A DNA stretch of 64,000 bases from Niastella yeongjuensis (GTDB lineage Bacteria; Bacteroidota; Bacteroidia; Chitinophagales; Chitinophagaceae). The stretch covers positions 434,001 through 498,000 of the forward strand of contig NZ_FOCZ01000001.1 of the NCBI RefSeq assembly GCF_900110245.1, read 5' to 3'. The notes under the pieces are model-generated. The model made no database searches and was not told the origin of the DNA. It worked only from the letters and a program-made list of their open reading frames with translations. Shown here one piece after another: positions 41,371 through 50,428 of the stretch. The position numbers and the translations under genes were made by a program. Within the stretch, counting starts at the first letter, position 1. Every line of letters starts with the position of its first letter.

Positions 41371-44298
41371 TTAATAAGGCTTCAATGACTGGTAAATGGC
41401 TTCCTGCACCTTAGGCCTGATACTCATCCGAAGGAACTTGTTTGCTTCAGGACTGTTCACCCGGTTGCTGAGGAAAACAAAGATCAGGTTATTCTTTGGA
41501 TCAACCCAGAAACAGGTACCGGTAAAACCGGTATGCCCAAACGTTTGGGGTGAAGCAGAAGCGCAGGGATAAGGTTCTGCACGCGTGGCGTTGTCCTTTT
41601 CAGGTTTATCAAACCCAAGCCCGCGACGGCTGATCTCACTATGATATTGATTAAAATAATCCACCGTTTTACGGCTAAAAAAATTCTGTCCATTCAGCAC
41701 GCCGCCATTCAATAACATTTGCGCCAGCACAGCCACTTCATAACCATTGCTGAACAAACCGGCATGACCGGCCACTCCGCCAAACATGGCAGCCCCCGGG
41801 TCGTGCACATCGCCATGCAGCAATTGATTGCGGAAACCTTTTTCTTTTTCAGTAGGTGCAATATAATCAAGCGGGAAACGCTCGGCAGGTTTAAAACCTG
41901 TTTCCAACAGGTTCAGCTTATCGTAAAAAGTTTTCTTTACGTATACATCGAGCGGCATTTTAGTGATCGCTTCCACGATCTTGCCCAGGAAAATATAATC
42001 GTTATCACTATAAATATATTTACCCTTTGGCTCCAGCGGGCTGGTCAAAATGCGCTTCATGATGGTGTCTTCCCAATCTTTACGAATGTATAAATTGGCA
42101 GCCACCCGTATGCTGTACAAGGTATCGGGATTGGTACGATAAATAGCAGGCAGCGGATTGTTGGAAGCATCCATCGTTTCGCGATAAAAAGGAATAAATG
42201 CTTTCAGACCGGCCTGGTGTAATAAAATATCCCACAGCTTTAACGGCGCTTTGTTGGAGCCGCGAACCACCGGCAGGTAATCGCCCAGTGTTTTTTGAAT
42301 ATCCAGTTTGCCTTCATCGTATAATTTCATCACCGATAAAGTAGTAGCCATGATCTTCGTTACAGAAGCCAGGTCATAGATGGTTTCAGGATAAACCGCT
42401 TCGGTGCTGTCATAAGTTAAATACCCAAACGCTTTTTCATAAGCGATCTTGCCATCTTTGGCTACCACCACTACAGCACCTGGTATGGCCCTTTGTTTAA
42501 TGGCATCATTCACTATAGAATCGATGGCTTCATTCATTTTAACGGCATTGAACCCCAGCTGACTGGCTGGCACTGTAGGCAACAACCGGCGCACAATAAT
42601 ACCATCACCATATTTGAACTCCGGACACACGGTTACCGGTAATTTTCCTTTTGGAAGAAAACGGCCATGTAACAGGTCGTTGGCGGTGGCCTGGGTAACC
42701 TCATCATCTTCATACGCGGCAATCAACACGGGTGCATTGCACATGTTTTTGATGGCGTACGGATTACCAAATACCACGGTGATTGATTTTTGCTGTTGCT
42801 GGATACCCTGTATCAATTGCAGCGCCGCATTGCTAATGCCGAAGTTATTGGCAGGATAGCGGGCAAATTTGTGCACGCCGATAATCACTACATCGAAACT
42901 ATCTTTCAGCTTTTGCAATAAAGGTGCTACGGCGCTGCTGTCTTTTTTATAATCGAAATAATATACCTCCGCATCAAATCCCCTGCGAACCTGGGTGGCC
43001 AGGGCATTGTCCTGCGTTAAACCCATACCCACATAAGCAATGCGGCGGCCCTTGGTAAGCGGGAAGATGGCCGGATCGTCGTTGCGCAACAGGGTAAGCG
43101 CATTTTCAGCAATGGTACGCCGGGTAGCAGCCACCTTGCTGTTAAGATCGTTCAACAAATTAGTGGTATCTATCGGACGGAAGTCAGCCAGTCCGTATTC
43201 ATATTTGGCGTATAACACTTTTTTTACGTGCTCATTGATATCGGCCCAATGCAGTTTCCCCTTGCGGATAGCCTTACGTACTTTCTTGATACTGCCAGGG
43301 ATATCGCCGGGCAAACACAACATATCGTTACCGGCAATCAATGCTTCGCGCGATGCTTCCCCATCGGGGTAATACTTGGCAACGCCCTTCATTTCCAACG
43401 CGTCGGTAAAGGTGAGGCCATTATAATTAAGCTCCTTGCGCAGCAGGTTGGTAACATTGTTATACGAGATAGAAGTGGGCTTATGCTCGGCACTGTCAAT
43501 AACGGGGATCGACAAATGCGCTATCATTACACTGCCCACACCCGCTCTGAAAATCTGGTTGAAAGGATACAGCTCCAGCGAATCGAGCTGGGCCCTTGTT
43601 TTATTGATCACCGGCAGATCGAGGTGGGAGTCCACGGCTACATCACCATGACCGGGAAAGTGTTTGGCGCAACCCATCACACCCACATCCTGCATGCCCT
43701 TCATATACGCAATGCCATAATCGGCTACCTTGTATTTATCTTCCCCAAACGACCGGTCGTTGATGACCGGGTTATTAGGATTATTATTGATATCAACTAC
43801 GGGTGCATAGTTCACCTGAATGCCTATCCGTTTGCACTGCTCGCCTACAACCCGGCCATAATCGTAGATCAGGGAACGGTCCTGCACGGCGCCCATCATC
43901 ATTTGATGGGGAAGCCCCAATACACTGTCTACACGCATGCCCACACCGTTCTCGGCATCAATGGTGACCAGTAAGGGCGTTTTGGCAATGACCTGCAGGT
44001 GGTTAAGCACGGTAGCCTGTTTTATGGGCCCACCCTGAAAAAGACAAAGGCCGCCAATATTATATTTATTAATGGCTTCCTCCACCTGTTTATCATAAAA
44101 CACCACCTTTTTGTCGGCGCCAATTGACGACACCCTGACCACCATTAACTGGGCTATTTTTTGACTTTTTGATAATGTTTTGAAAACGCTGTCCACCCAA
44201 TGATCAGCAGCGGGATTAACTGTGCGCTGCGCCTGAACTTTGCTACCAACCAAACCGATCAAAAGAATAAAACCAATAGTTTTTAACGAGTTCCTCAT
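41371..44298 (-). CDS. GH3 beta-N-acetylhexosaminidase (NagZ-type) fused to a serine beta-lactamase-like domain
   Basis: A 975-residue exported protein (signal peptide 1-23). Residues about 30-400 are GH3 with KHFPGHGDVAVDSH (212-225; His225 of the NagZ dyad loop) and nucleophile Asp299 in TFTDALEMKG; the C-terminal GH3-associated part follows. Residues about 590-975 are a beta-lactamase/PBP4*-like domain: S645-V-T-K648, YSDN and a HTG triad. The first domain is expected to remove GlcNAc from peptidoglycan fragments; the second may hydrolyse peptides or esters. This fusion is known from other Bacteroidota. It fits the MurU/AmgK salvage genes in this window. Confidence 0.9.
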   Translation of the reverse strand: MRNSLKTIGFILLIGLVGSKVQAQRTVNPAADHWVDSVFKTLSKSQKIAQLMVVRVSSIGADKKVVFYDKQVEEAINKYNIGGLCLFQGGPIKQATVLNHLQVIAKTPLLVTIDAENGVGMRVDSVLGLPHQMMMGAVQDRSLIYDYGRVVGEQCKRIGIQVNYAPVVDINNNPNNPVINDRSFGEDKYKVADYGIAYMKGMQDVGVMGCAKHFPGHGDVAVDSHLDLPVINKTRAQLDSLELYPFNQIFRAGVGSVMIAHLSIPVIDSAEHKPTSISYNNVTNLLRKELNYNGLTFTDALEMKGVAKYYPDGEASREALIAGNDMLCLPGDIPGSIKKVRKAIRKGKLHWADINEHVKKVLYAKYEYGLADFRPIDTTNLLNDLNSKVAATRRTIAENALTLLRNDDPAIFPLTKGRRIAYVGMGLTQDNALATQVRRGFDAEVYYFDYKKDSSAVAPLLQKLKDSFDVVIIGVHKFARYPANNFGISNAALQLIQGIQQQQKSITVVFGNPYAIKNMCNAPVLIAAYEDDEVTQATANDLLHGRFLPKGKLPVTVCPEFKYGDGIIVRRLLPTVPASQLGFNAVKMNEAIDSIVNDAIKQRAIPGAVVVVAKDGKIAYEKAFGYLTYDSTEAVYPETIYDLASVTKIMATTLSVMKLYDEGKLDIQKTLGDYLPVVRGSNKAPLKLWDILLHQAGLKAFIPFYRETMDASNNPLPAIYRTNPDTLYSIRVAANLYIRKDWEDTIMKRILTSPLEPKGKYIYSDNDYIFLGKIVEAITKMPLDVYVKKTFYDKLNLLETGFKPAERFPLDYIAPTEKEKGFRNQLLHGDVHDPGAAMFGGVAGHAGLFSNGYEVAVLAQMLLNGGVLNGQNFFSRKTVDYFNQYHSEISRRGLGFDKPEKDNATRAEPYPCASASPQTFGHTGFTGTCFWVDPKNNLIFVFLSNRVNSPEANKFLRMSIRPKVQEAIYQSLKPY

Positions 44299-44536
44299 GT
44301 ACTTGAACTGATTTTTATAAGCCGGAAATGAGTATCAAATTTACTGTTAATAGGGGGTTTAAACCATTAAAATTCTTCTAATATTGGGTGCGTTTTTGTG
44401 CGGACGAAAGCCTTCAACCTCAGTGTTTACGGCACTTTAAGATAAAGGTTTTTACTAATTGGCGGTAAAGAACCCCGCTTATAAGACTTGTTTTATTGCC
44501 TGCTTTTGTATGCTGAAATATGCAATCAAATAATCT

Positions 44537-44544
44537 TACATTTG
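44537..44544 (+). promoter_or_regulatory. -7 promoter element of mutL
   Basis: TACATTTG (TAnnTTTG) lies 25 bases upstream of the TTG start codon at 44570. A TTTG occurs upstream at 44505-44508 but the spacing is too long for a standard -33. Confidence 0.5.
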
Positions 44545-44569
44545 CGAACCCAAAATCAAAAGAGTAGCC

Positions 44570-46495
44570 TTGGCGGATATTATTCATTTATTGCCCGACA
44601 ACATTGCCAATCAGATAGCGGCCGGAGAAGTAATTCAGCGCCCAGCCAGTGCCGTAAAGGAGCTGCTGGAAAATGCTGTCGACGCCGGTGCCACTGAAGT
44701 GAAATTAATTATCCAGGATGCTGGCAAACAGCTGATACAGGTAATTGATAATGGCAAGGGCATGAGTGAAACCGACGCCCGTATGAGCTTTGAACGCCAT
44801 GCTACCTCCAAGATCCGTAATATCGACGACCTGTTTCACATTCGCACCATGGGTTTTCGGGGCGAGGCCCTGGCCTCCATTGCCGCCGTTGCCCAGGTAG
44901 AACTGAAAACCAAACGCGCGGACGACGAAACAGGCACCTATTTGGAAATCGAGAACAGCGTGGTAAAACTGCAGGAGCCGGTGGCCGCCACCAATGGTAC
45001 CAGCATTGCCATGAAGAACCTGTTTTTCAACGTGCCTGCCCGCCGCAATTTCCTCAAAAGCAATGCAGCCGAAATGCGGCACATTATCGATGAGTTTATG
45101 CGGGTGGCGCTGTCGTTCCCCAATATATTTTTCTCTCTAACCAATAACGGTACACAAATATTCCACCTCGAAAAAGGCAGTCTTAAACAACGCATTGTTC
45201 AGGTGATGGGCCAGCATTACAATGCCCGGCTGGTTACCGTTCAGGAAAAAACCGATTACCTGAACATCTATGGCTTTGTTGGTAAACCCGATACTGCCAA
45301 AAAAACCCGTGGTGATCAATACTTCTTTGTTAATAACCGGTTCATCCGCAGTGCGTATTTAAACCATGCGGTGATGAGCGCGTTCAAGGAAATGATCCCG
45401 GCAGACAGCTTTCCCTTATATGCCCTGTTTATTGACCTTGACCCGGCCCAGGTAGATATCAATGTACATCCTACCAAACAGGAGATCAAGTTTGAAGATG
45501 AGAAGATCGTATATGCATTTGTGCAGGCGGCCGTAAAACATGCGCTGGCCCAGTTCAGCATTACCCCCACCCTCGAGTTTGACCTCGACCCTACCATTCA
45601 ACAACTGGATGCCCTAAACAAACCATTTACGGAAGATCAACAGCAGGCTGCCCGGTCTTCCGATCTGGCTAAAAATTTCTCGCAAAGAGGCCAGGCCCAC
45701 TTTATCAATCCCAGCGATAAAGCAGAACTGAAACACTGGAAAGACTTCTTTGATAAAGATGGTACTCCTCCTCCAATGGAGGGGGGCGGAGAAAGGCCTG
45801 CCACTGGTTACGGTCAAAAAGAAGAGAAGTTCGAATCATTACTGGATAAACTGAAGAAACAGGAAGGCGTTGGTGACTATGTGCCCCCCGCCCAAAATTA
45901 TACAACCTTTGCCAAACAACTGGTTGATGACAACGCCCTGTTGTTCCAGTTGCACAGCAGCTATATTGTAGCGCCAACTGCCCGGGGTTTTATGCTCATT
46001 CACCAGCAACTGGCGCACGAACGCATCTTATACGAGCGCTTTGCCGCCGCTACAGTAGGCAAAAGCATCCCCGCCCAGCGCAGCCTGTTCCCCGTTACGC
46101 TGCAGCTGTCAGCCGCTGATGCAGTATTGTTAATGGAATTGGCCGGCGACCTGAACCAACTGGGTTATTTGATTGAACCCTTTGGCACCAATGCCTTTGT
46201 GGTACAGGGCACACCAGCCGATGTATCGACAGGCAATGAAAAACTGGCCATAGAGAATCTGTTGGAACAATATAAACATTTCAGCAGCGATCTTAAGTTC
46301 TCCCGCCGGGAAAAACTGATCCGTTCGCTGGCCTGGCAGCAGGCTATAAAACCGGGCACCTCACTCTCTCTCGATGAAATGCGTGGCCTTACCACCGACC
46401 TGTTTAAGTGCGCACAGCCCAATGTAACGGCCAGCGGCAACCCCACTTATATTGAATTTAAAAAAGACTACCTGGAGCAATTATTTAAGCGTTAA
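44570..46495 (+). CDS. mutL: DNA mismatch repair protein MutL
   Basis: A 641-residue MutL with a TTG start. The GHKL ATPase motifs are intact: ELLENAVDAGA, DNGKGMSETDARMSFERHATSK and MGFRGEALASIAAV. The C-terminal region (about 450-641) has IHQQLAHERILYE (477-489) where endonuclease-type MutL proteins have DQHAxxE. The Asp is replaced by His478, so metal binding and strand-nicking may be reduced or use other residues. The linker around 400-430 is low complexity (GTPPPMEGGGE). Its last 15 bases overlap the convergent gene. Confidence 0.93.
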   Translation: MADIIHLLPDNIANQIAAGEVIQRPASAVKELLENAVDAGATEVKLIIQDAGKQLIQVIDNGKGMSETDARMSFERHATSKIRNIDDLFHIRTMGFRGEALASIAAVAQVELKTKRADDETGTYLEIENSVVKLQEPVAATNGTSIAMKNLFFNVPARRNFLKSNAAEMRHIIDEFMRVALSFPNIFFSLTNNGTQIFHLEKGSLKQRIVQVMGQHYNARLVTVQEKTDYLNIYGFVGKPDTAKKTRGDQYFFVNNRFIRSAYLNHAVMSAFKEMIPADSFPLYALFIDLDPAQVDINVHPTKQEIKFEDEKIVYAFVQAAVKHALAQFSITPTLEFDLDPTIQQLDALNKPFTEDQQQAARSSDLAKNFSQRGQAHFINPSDKAELKHWKDFFDKDGTPPPMEGGGERPATGYGQKEEKFESLLDKLKKQEGVGDYVPPAQNYTTFAKQLVDDNALLFQLHSSYIVAPTARGFMLIHQQLAHERILYERFAAATVGKSIPAQRSLFPVTLQLSAADAVLLMELAGDLNQLGYLIEPFGTNAFVVQGTPADVSTGNEKLAIENLLEQYKHFSSDLKFSRREKLIRSLAWQQAIKPGTSLSLDEMRGLTTDLFKCAQPNVTASGNPTYIEFKKDYLEQLFKR

Positions 46496-48256
46496 CAACG
46501 ACTGTCCCTTAGGCTGCCTCCTTTTTTTATCTTCCCAGATATTATACCGCAGGTAAAACTGAAGGCTTTTATTTTTATCGAACACATATGGCGACAGCGG
46601 CGGGTTTACCTGTATGCTGACATAATTATTGAAAGCCTGGCTGTATTGAAGCCCTACAGTAAACCGGCTCCAGTAATAGCTCATATCAACCAGTAACCGT
46701 ACTTCACTCCCATTCAACCGGTTCGATAACGAGTCGTTCTTAAACTGGGTAAAATAATTCTGCACCAGGTATTCCTGCGGCGGCCCCAGCGGACTATACC
46801 GCTTTTCAATTTGTTCGTATTGCGCCACCCCACTTAACAGGTTGGAATATTGTAGCCCCGTACCCATATAAAAGTTCTTGAGCGGACTGTGATAAATAGT
46901 AAGCGGAATATTAAAGTAATACAATTTACGGGCAGTAATATTAGTTACCTGCTCCATAATAGTGGGGCCTTGCTGGTACCTTACCTGGTTTTGGTATAAC
47001 AACAGGGGATGTATAAACTGGGGTGCCTTAAACTGCAACCCTGCCTGTAAATAGGTTTTGTTATTGAAATGATACTGAAAATGCGGCGATGGAATATAAT
47101 CAGAGATCGTATTAACGCCTGCCTTGCTGTTGTAGGCCAAAGGCTCCTGATCTCCAATAGGGAATCCCATGGGCAACGATAAACCAAAGGCAAAGGTTTT
47201 ATCCTCATTTGTACTAAAGGGAGATTTGCGACGGCCCGATTTCTTCGTGGCCACGGCCTTATCAGGGAACATATAGTAACTAAAATCCCGTTGTACCATA
47301 CCCGAGGGCGAAATCACAGCACCGCCGGTATAATTGATCTTATAAGTAACCGGCGATTCCTTTAACCCGGCCGACGGCAGCGATGGCAACGACCGAAGGG
47401 GTGGCAGAATCGTTGGTTTATACCTAAAGGGATCCTGTTCCCCGGCGCCTTTCCGTGACCGGTTTTTATTTGCCCCGGCCGTAGGGTGGTTTACGGGGTG
47501 CTGACCCTTTTGTTTTTTAAACTTGCTTACAGCAGCACCGCTCATTACAACTACGCCCGCATCAGCTGCGGCCTTTTTGCCACTGTGGGTGTTTGACCGG
47601 GGCTTGCGATTGCTGTTTGATGGATGGTTTTTTACAGTTCGTTTATTATCATTTTTTGAATCAACAGCGTAAATATTTTTTCTATCAGGAGATATTTTAT
47701 TGTTATCGGTCGGGTTGTTTGGGACTTTACTGGTTGTTTCCGAATGGGGCACAAGGATATTGTTTCCACTACTTCGCGCCTTGGCAGCATTGTCACCAGG
47801 TGCCAATTCGTTATTACCATTGTTAGTAACAACAATATCCGGCTGCTGGTTATTGGAAACCGCAGCATCGGCAGGGGTACTGGTAGTAGTAGCCGCATAT
47901 GCTGCCCCTGGCAGTTTTTTATTTTTTGTAGCGGGTTGTTCAACATTTTTTTCTGTTGAAGCAACGGCTGATGCGTTTTTGTTGTTAACGGTTTTAATAG
48001 TGCCGGCAACAGATTGATTACGTTGTTCTTTAGTAATAAGCTGTTTGCCGCCAAACCAGGTTCCCACTAGCATGGCCACTATAACAGTGCCGGCAACCCA
48101 CCAGCGGTATGAACCACCAGGAGCGCCTCCACCACGCGGCATATCGTTATCAAGCAGCGTCTTCATTTGCTGCCAGTTTTGGTCAGGGTCGCCAGGTGGC
48201 GGTAGTTGCACCAGTTTCTCCGCTAAGTGTTTTTCGTATGGATGTTTCAGGTTCAT
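46481..48256 (-). CDS. Envelope protein: cytosolic N-terminus, TM helix, long linker, C-terminal beta-barrel
   Basis: A 591-residue protein following an ECF sigma gene. Residues 1-50 are cytosolic (MNLKHPYEKHLAEKLVQLP...), a TM helix spans 51-69, then about 230 residues of Asn/Lys/Ser/Thr-rich linker, and the last 270 residues alternate like an outer-membrane barrel of the OMP_b-brl type (KLYYFNIPLTIYHSPLK, FTVGLQYSQAFNNYVSIQV). In the 13-15 kb sigma locus the same two roles are on separate genes. A protein with both an inner-membrane helix and a barrel would span the periplasm; alternatively the barrel is released. Start at 48256, five bases after the sigma stop. Confidence 0.7.
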   Translation of the reverse strand: MNLKHPYEKHLAEKLVQLPPPGDPDQNWQQMKTLLDNDMPRGGGAPGGSYRWWVAGTVIVAMLVGTWFGGKQLITKEQRNQSVAGTIKTVNNKNASAVASTEKNVEQPATKNKKLPGAAYAATTTSTPADAAVSNNQQPDIVVTNNGNNELAPGDNAAKARSSGNNILVPHSETTSKVPNNPTDNNKISPDRKNIYAVDSKNDNKRTVKNHPSNSNRKPRSNTHSGKKAAADAGVVVMSGAAVSKFKKQKGQHPVNHPTAGANKNRSRKGAGEQDPFRYKPTILPPLRSLPSLPSAGLKESPVTYKINYTGGAVISPSGMVQRDFSYYMFPDKAVATKKSGRRKSPFSTNEDKTFAFGLSLPMGFPIGDQEPLAYNSKAGVNTISDYIPSPHFQYHFNNKTYLQAGLQFKAPQFIHPLLLYQNQVRYQQGPTIMEQVTNITARKLYYFNIPLTIYHSPLKNFYMGTGLQYSNLLSGVAQYEQIEKRYSPLGPPQEYLVQNYFTQFKNDSLSNRLNGSEVRLLVDMSYYWSRFTVGLQYSQAFNNYVSIQVNPPLSPYVFDKNKSLQFYLRYNIWEDKKRRQPKGQSLLTLK

Positions 48257-48261
48257 CACAT

Positions 48262-48804
48262 TTACACTTGCAAGGTTTGTAATAGTTTTTGCAGTTGTTT
48301 GCGGGCCTCGCTCAGGTGCCATTTACTGGTACCTTCACTAATACCCAATAGGTTAGCAATTTCCCGGTGATTGTATCCTTCTACTACATACAGGTTAAAC
48401 ACCGTTTGGGTAGCCGGTGATAACTTTTGTACGAGCAATAAAACTTCATGGGAAGACATGCGTTGTATGGCGTCTGCATCAATGGCTGGTTCATCTACTT
48501 TCTCCAGTTCAATGTGCGTATGGAATTTGCTGCGTTGCCGTACAAAGTCAATAGCAGAATTGATGATAATGGTCCTCACCCAGGTATACAAAGAAGCACG
48601 GCTCATATCATATGTATGAATGTTCTTGAATACCTTCAAAAAACCATTATGCAATACCTCTATTGCATCTTCCTGGTTGCGGGTATATCGCAGGCAAATA
48701 GATGCCATGGGCCCATAAAACTTCTTATACAAGCGTTCCTGGGCCTTGCGGTTGTTATTGATACAACCATTGATCAGTTCTATATCAGTAGCATTGGTGG
48801 ACAA
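48262..48804 (-). CDS. RNA polymerase ECF-type sigma factor
   Basis: A 180-residue sigma-70 family protein. Region 2 is LYKKFYGPMASICLRYTRNQEDAIEVLHNGFLK (in parts) with a VFKNIHTYD segment, and region 4 is YVVEGYNHREIANLLGISEGTSKWHLSEARKQLQ. It is transcribed with the TM-linker-barrel gene, whose start is five bases after its stop, so that protein is probably its regulator. Confidence 0.9.
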   Translation of the reverse strand: MSTNATDIELINGCINNNRKAQERLYKKFYGPMASICLRYTRNQEDAIEVLHNGFLKVFKNIHTYDMSRASLYTWVRTIIINSAIDFVRQRSKFHTHIELEKVDEPAIDADAIQRMSSHEVLLLVQKLSPATQTVFNLYVVEGYNHREIANLLGISEGTSKWHLSEARKQLQKLLQTLQV

Positions 48805-48960
48805 TCAAGCCTGTTGTATGGTGTTGATCTAATAAACCTGACTTGTTCTTTGAATGCTAAATTTCTCTTTAGTTTAACGGCCAGTTGCCAGTTGCTGATA
48901 ATAATACGGAGTAGGGTTACAATACGGTTGGGGAGAAAAAGAGAAAATTGAAAAACTTTG

Positions 48961-50349
48961 TTAATACCGGTCCCGGATCCCATTCAAAAAAGCCTCAACC
49001 CGCTTGCGGATGGTGCCTGCGCTGCCAGTGTGGTTATTCACCAGAACAGAGAAAATCAGCAGCTTGTTCTTTTTAGTATACAAATACCCGCTAAGCGCTA
49101 CAACGCCCGACAGGGTACCGGTCTTGGCAAATATATAATTACTATCCTGTTTGTACAAATTACTCAATGTGCCCCTGCCGCCGGTAGGCAGTATCCCTTG
49201 CAGCCTCTTCATACCTATTTCCTGTTTCATTTTCTGTAACAGCATCACAAAGTCGTTGGGTGTAAACAAGTTATAACGGCTTAGGCCACTACCATCTACC
49301 CAACGGGGCTTTTGTGGCAGCTCACGCAGATCAGTTTTTAACAGGGTGTCTATGATCCTGCCGTCATTCATTTCGCCCAGCTTAGCCTGGCTCACCATCA
49401 ACAGCGTTTGTTCCGCAAAAAAGTTATCGCTGCGGTACATCATCGGCTGTAACAAAGAATCGAGGGGCTGCGAATAAATGGTATTGAGTACAGGCGGCTG
49501 CTTTCTAAAAACCTCCTTATATCCAATTTGTTTTCCTATTGTATCGGGCAGCAGTTCAATAGCCGACTGAATGCCATGGGTCACAAACGGCACATCCTGT
49601 TCTTTCTTCTTTTCGGTTCCCTCGGTGATCATAAACAGGTTTTCGGCCCGGTCACGTTGTACAAAAAACGCTTTACGCGTAATACCGGCAAACCGCACTT
49701 TCCAGTTTATTTCAGGTATTGAATAAATAGAAGGGGTCTGTCCTTCCTGGTTTTCATTACTAACGCCCTCTGCAATTTCCTGTACCCAGTGGATCATATT
49801 GCCATATACCGGCAGCGCACTGCGCTCGGCCATATAGGTATCGTTGTAATCATTCCACGACCAGCCGGCGCCCAGGGCTTCTTCTTTCCAGTTGGTGTCG
49901 GTGATATACAGGTGTTTTTTTGTTCTTTGCAGAAACTCAATAACCGGTTGTTTCCTGTAATCGCTGTGTAACAAACTGGGGTCACCCGTACCTGTCAGGT
50001 ATACAGCGGTGTCATTCTCCCAATATCGGATACCGGGCAGGCTGTCGCCCAGGTATTTCAGCGCTGCATAACAGCTGAACAATTTGGTATTGGAAGCCGG
50101 AACAAAATATTTTTCACCATTGTGATTATACAGGTATTTATTGGCTGATGCATCAAAAACACTAATGCCCACATGCGCATGCGCCACGCTGCTATCGGTG
50201 AACAGGTCTTTATTGGCTGTTTTGGAGATCTGGCGTTGGGTTGAACAGGAAGCCAGGACAAACAATATGGAATATTGAATGATGAATGTTGAACGTTGAA
50301 GTAAACTACCAATTCTATTAAATAGGGTATCAGTTTGCCACATAGCCAT
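48961..50349 (-). CDS. dacB: D-alanyl-D-alanine carboxypeptidase/endopeptidase (PBP4/DacB)
   Basis: A 462-residue class C penicillin-binding protein, predicted lipoprotein with Cys35 in FVLASCST. It has all three active-site motifs: S86-N-T-K89 in VPASNTKLF, SDN in YRSDNFFAE, and KTG at 409-411 (FAKTGTLSG). It trims or cleaves peptidoglycan stem peptides in the periplasm. The signal peptide region (STFIIQYSILFV) is encoded by a TTCAACATTCA-like repeat shared with the upstream spacer. The exact start is unsure; Mets at residues 1 and 3 both precede a long N-terminus. Confidence 0.92.
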   Translation of the reverse strand: MAMWQTDTLFNRIGSLLQRSTFIIQYSILFVLASCSTQRQISKTANKDLFTDSSVAHAHVGISVFDASANKYLYNHNGEKYFVPASNTKLFSCYAALKYLGDSLPGIRYWENDTAVYLTGTGDPSLLHSDYRKQPVIEFLQRTKKHLYITDTNWKEEALGAGWSWNDYNDTYMAERSALPVYGNMIHWVQEIAEGVSNENQEGQTPSIYSIPEINWKVRFAGITRKAFFVQRDRAENLFMITEGTEKKKEQDVPFVTHGIQSAIELLPDTIGKQIGYKEVFRKQPPVLNTIYSQPLDSLLQPMMYRSDNFFAEQTLLMVSQAKLGEMNDGRIIDTLLKTDLRELPQKPRWVDGSGLSRYNLFTPNDFVMLLQKMKQEIGMKRLQGILPTGGRGTLSNLYKQDSNYIFAKTGTLSGVVALSGYLYTKKNKLLIFSVLVNNHTGSAGTIRKRVEAFLNGIRDRY

Positions 50350-50420
50350 TAGATTATACCATTAAGATTTCTAAACTTCAAAATTCCATACATACCCCGC
50401 CTGGCGGGTTCAACATTCAA
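50273..50420. repeat. GTTCAACATTCAAT words inside and upstream of dacB
   Basis: GAATGTTGAAC at 50284-50294 (within the dacB signal-peptide codons) and its complement GTTCAACATTC at 50408-50418 (spacer). A small CCCGCC-T-GGCGGG palindrome lies at 50396-50408 between them. Confidence 0.55.
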
Positions 50421-50428
50421 TTAGCAGG

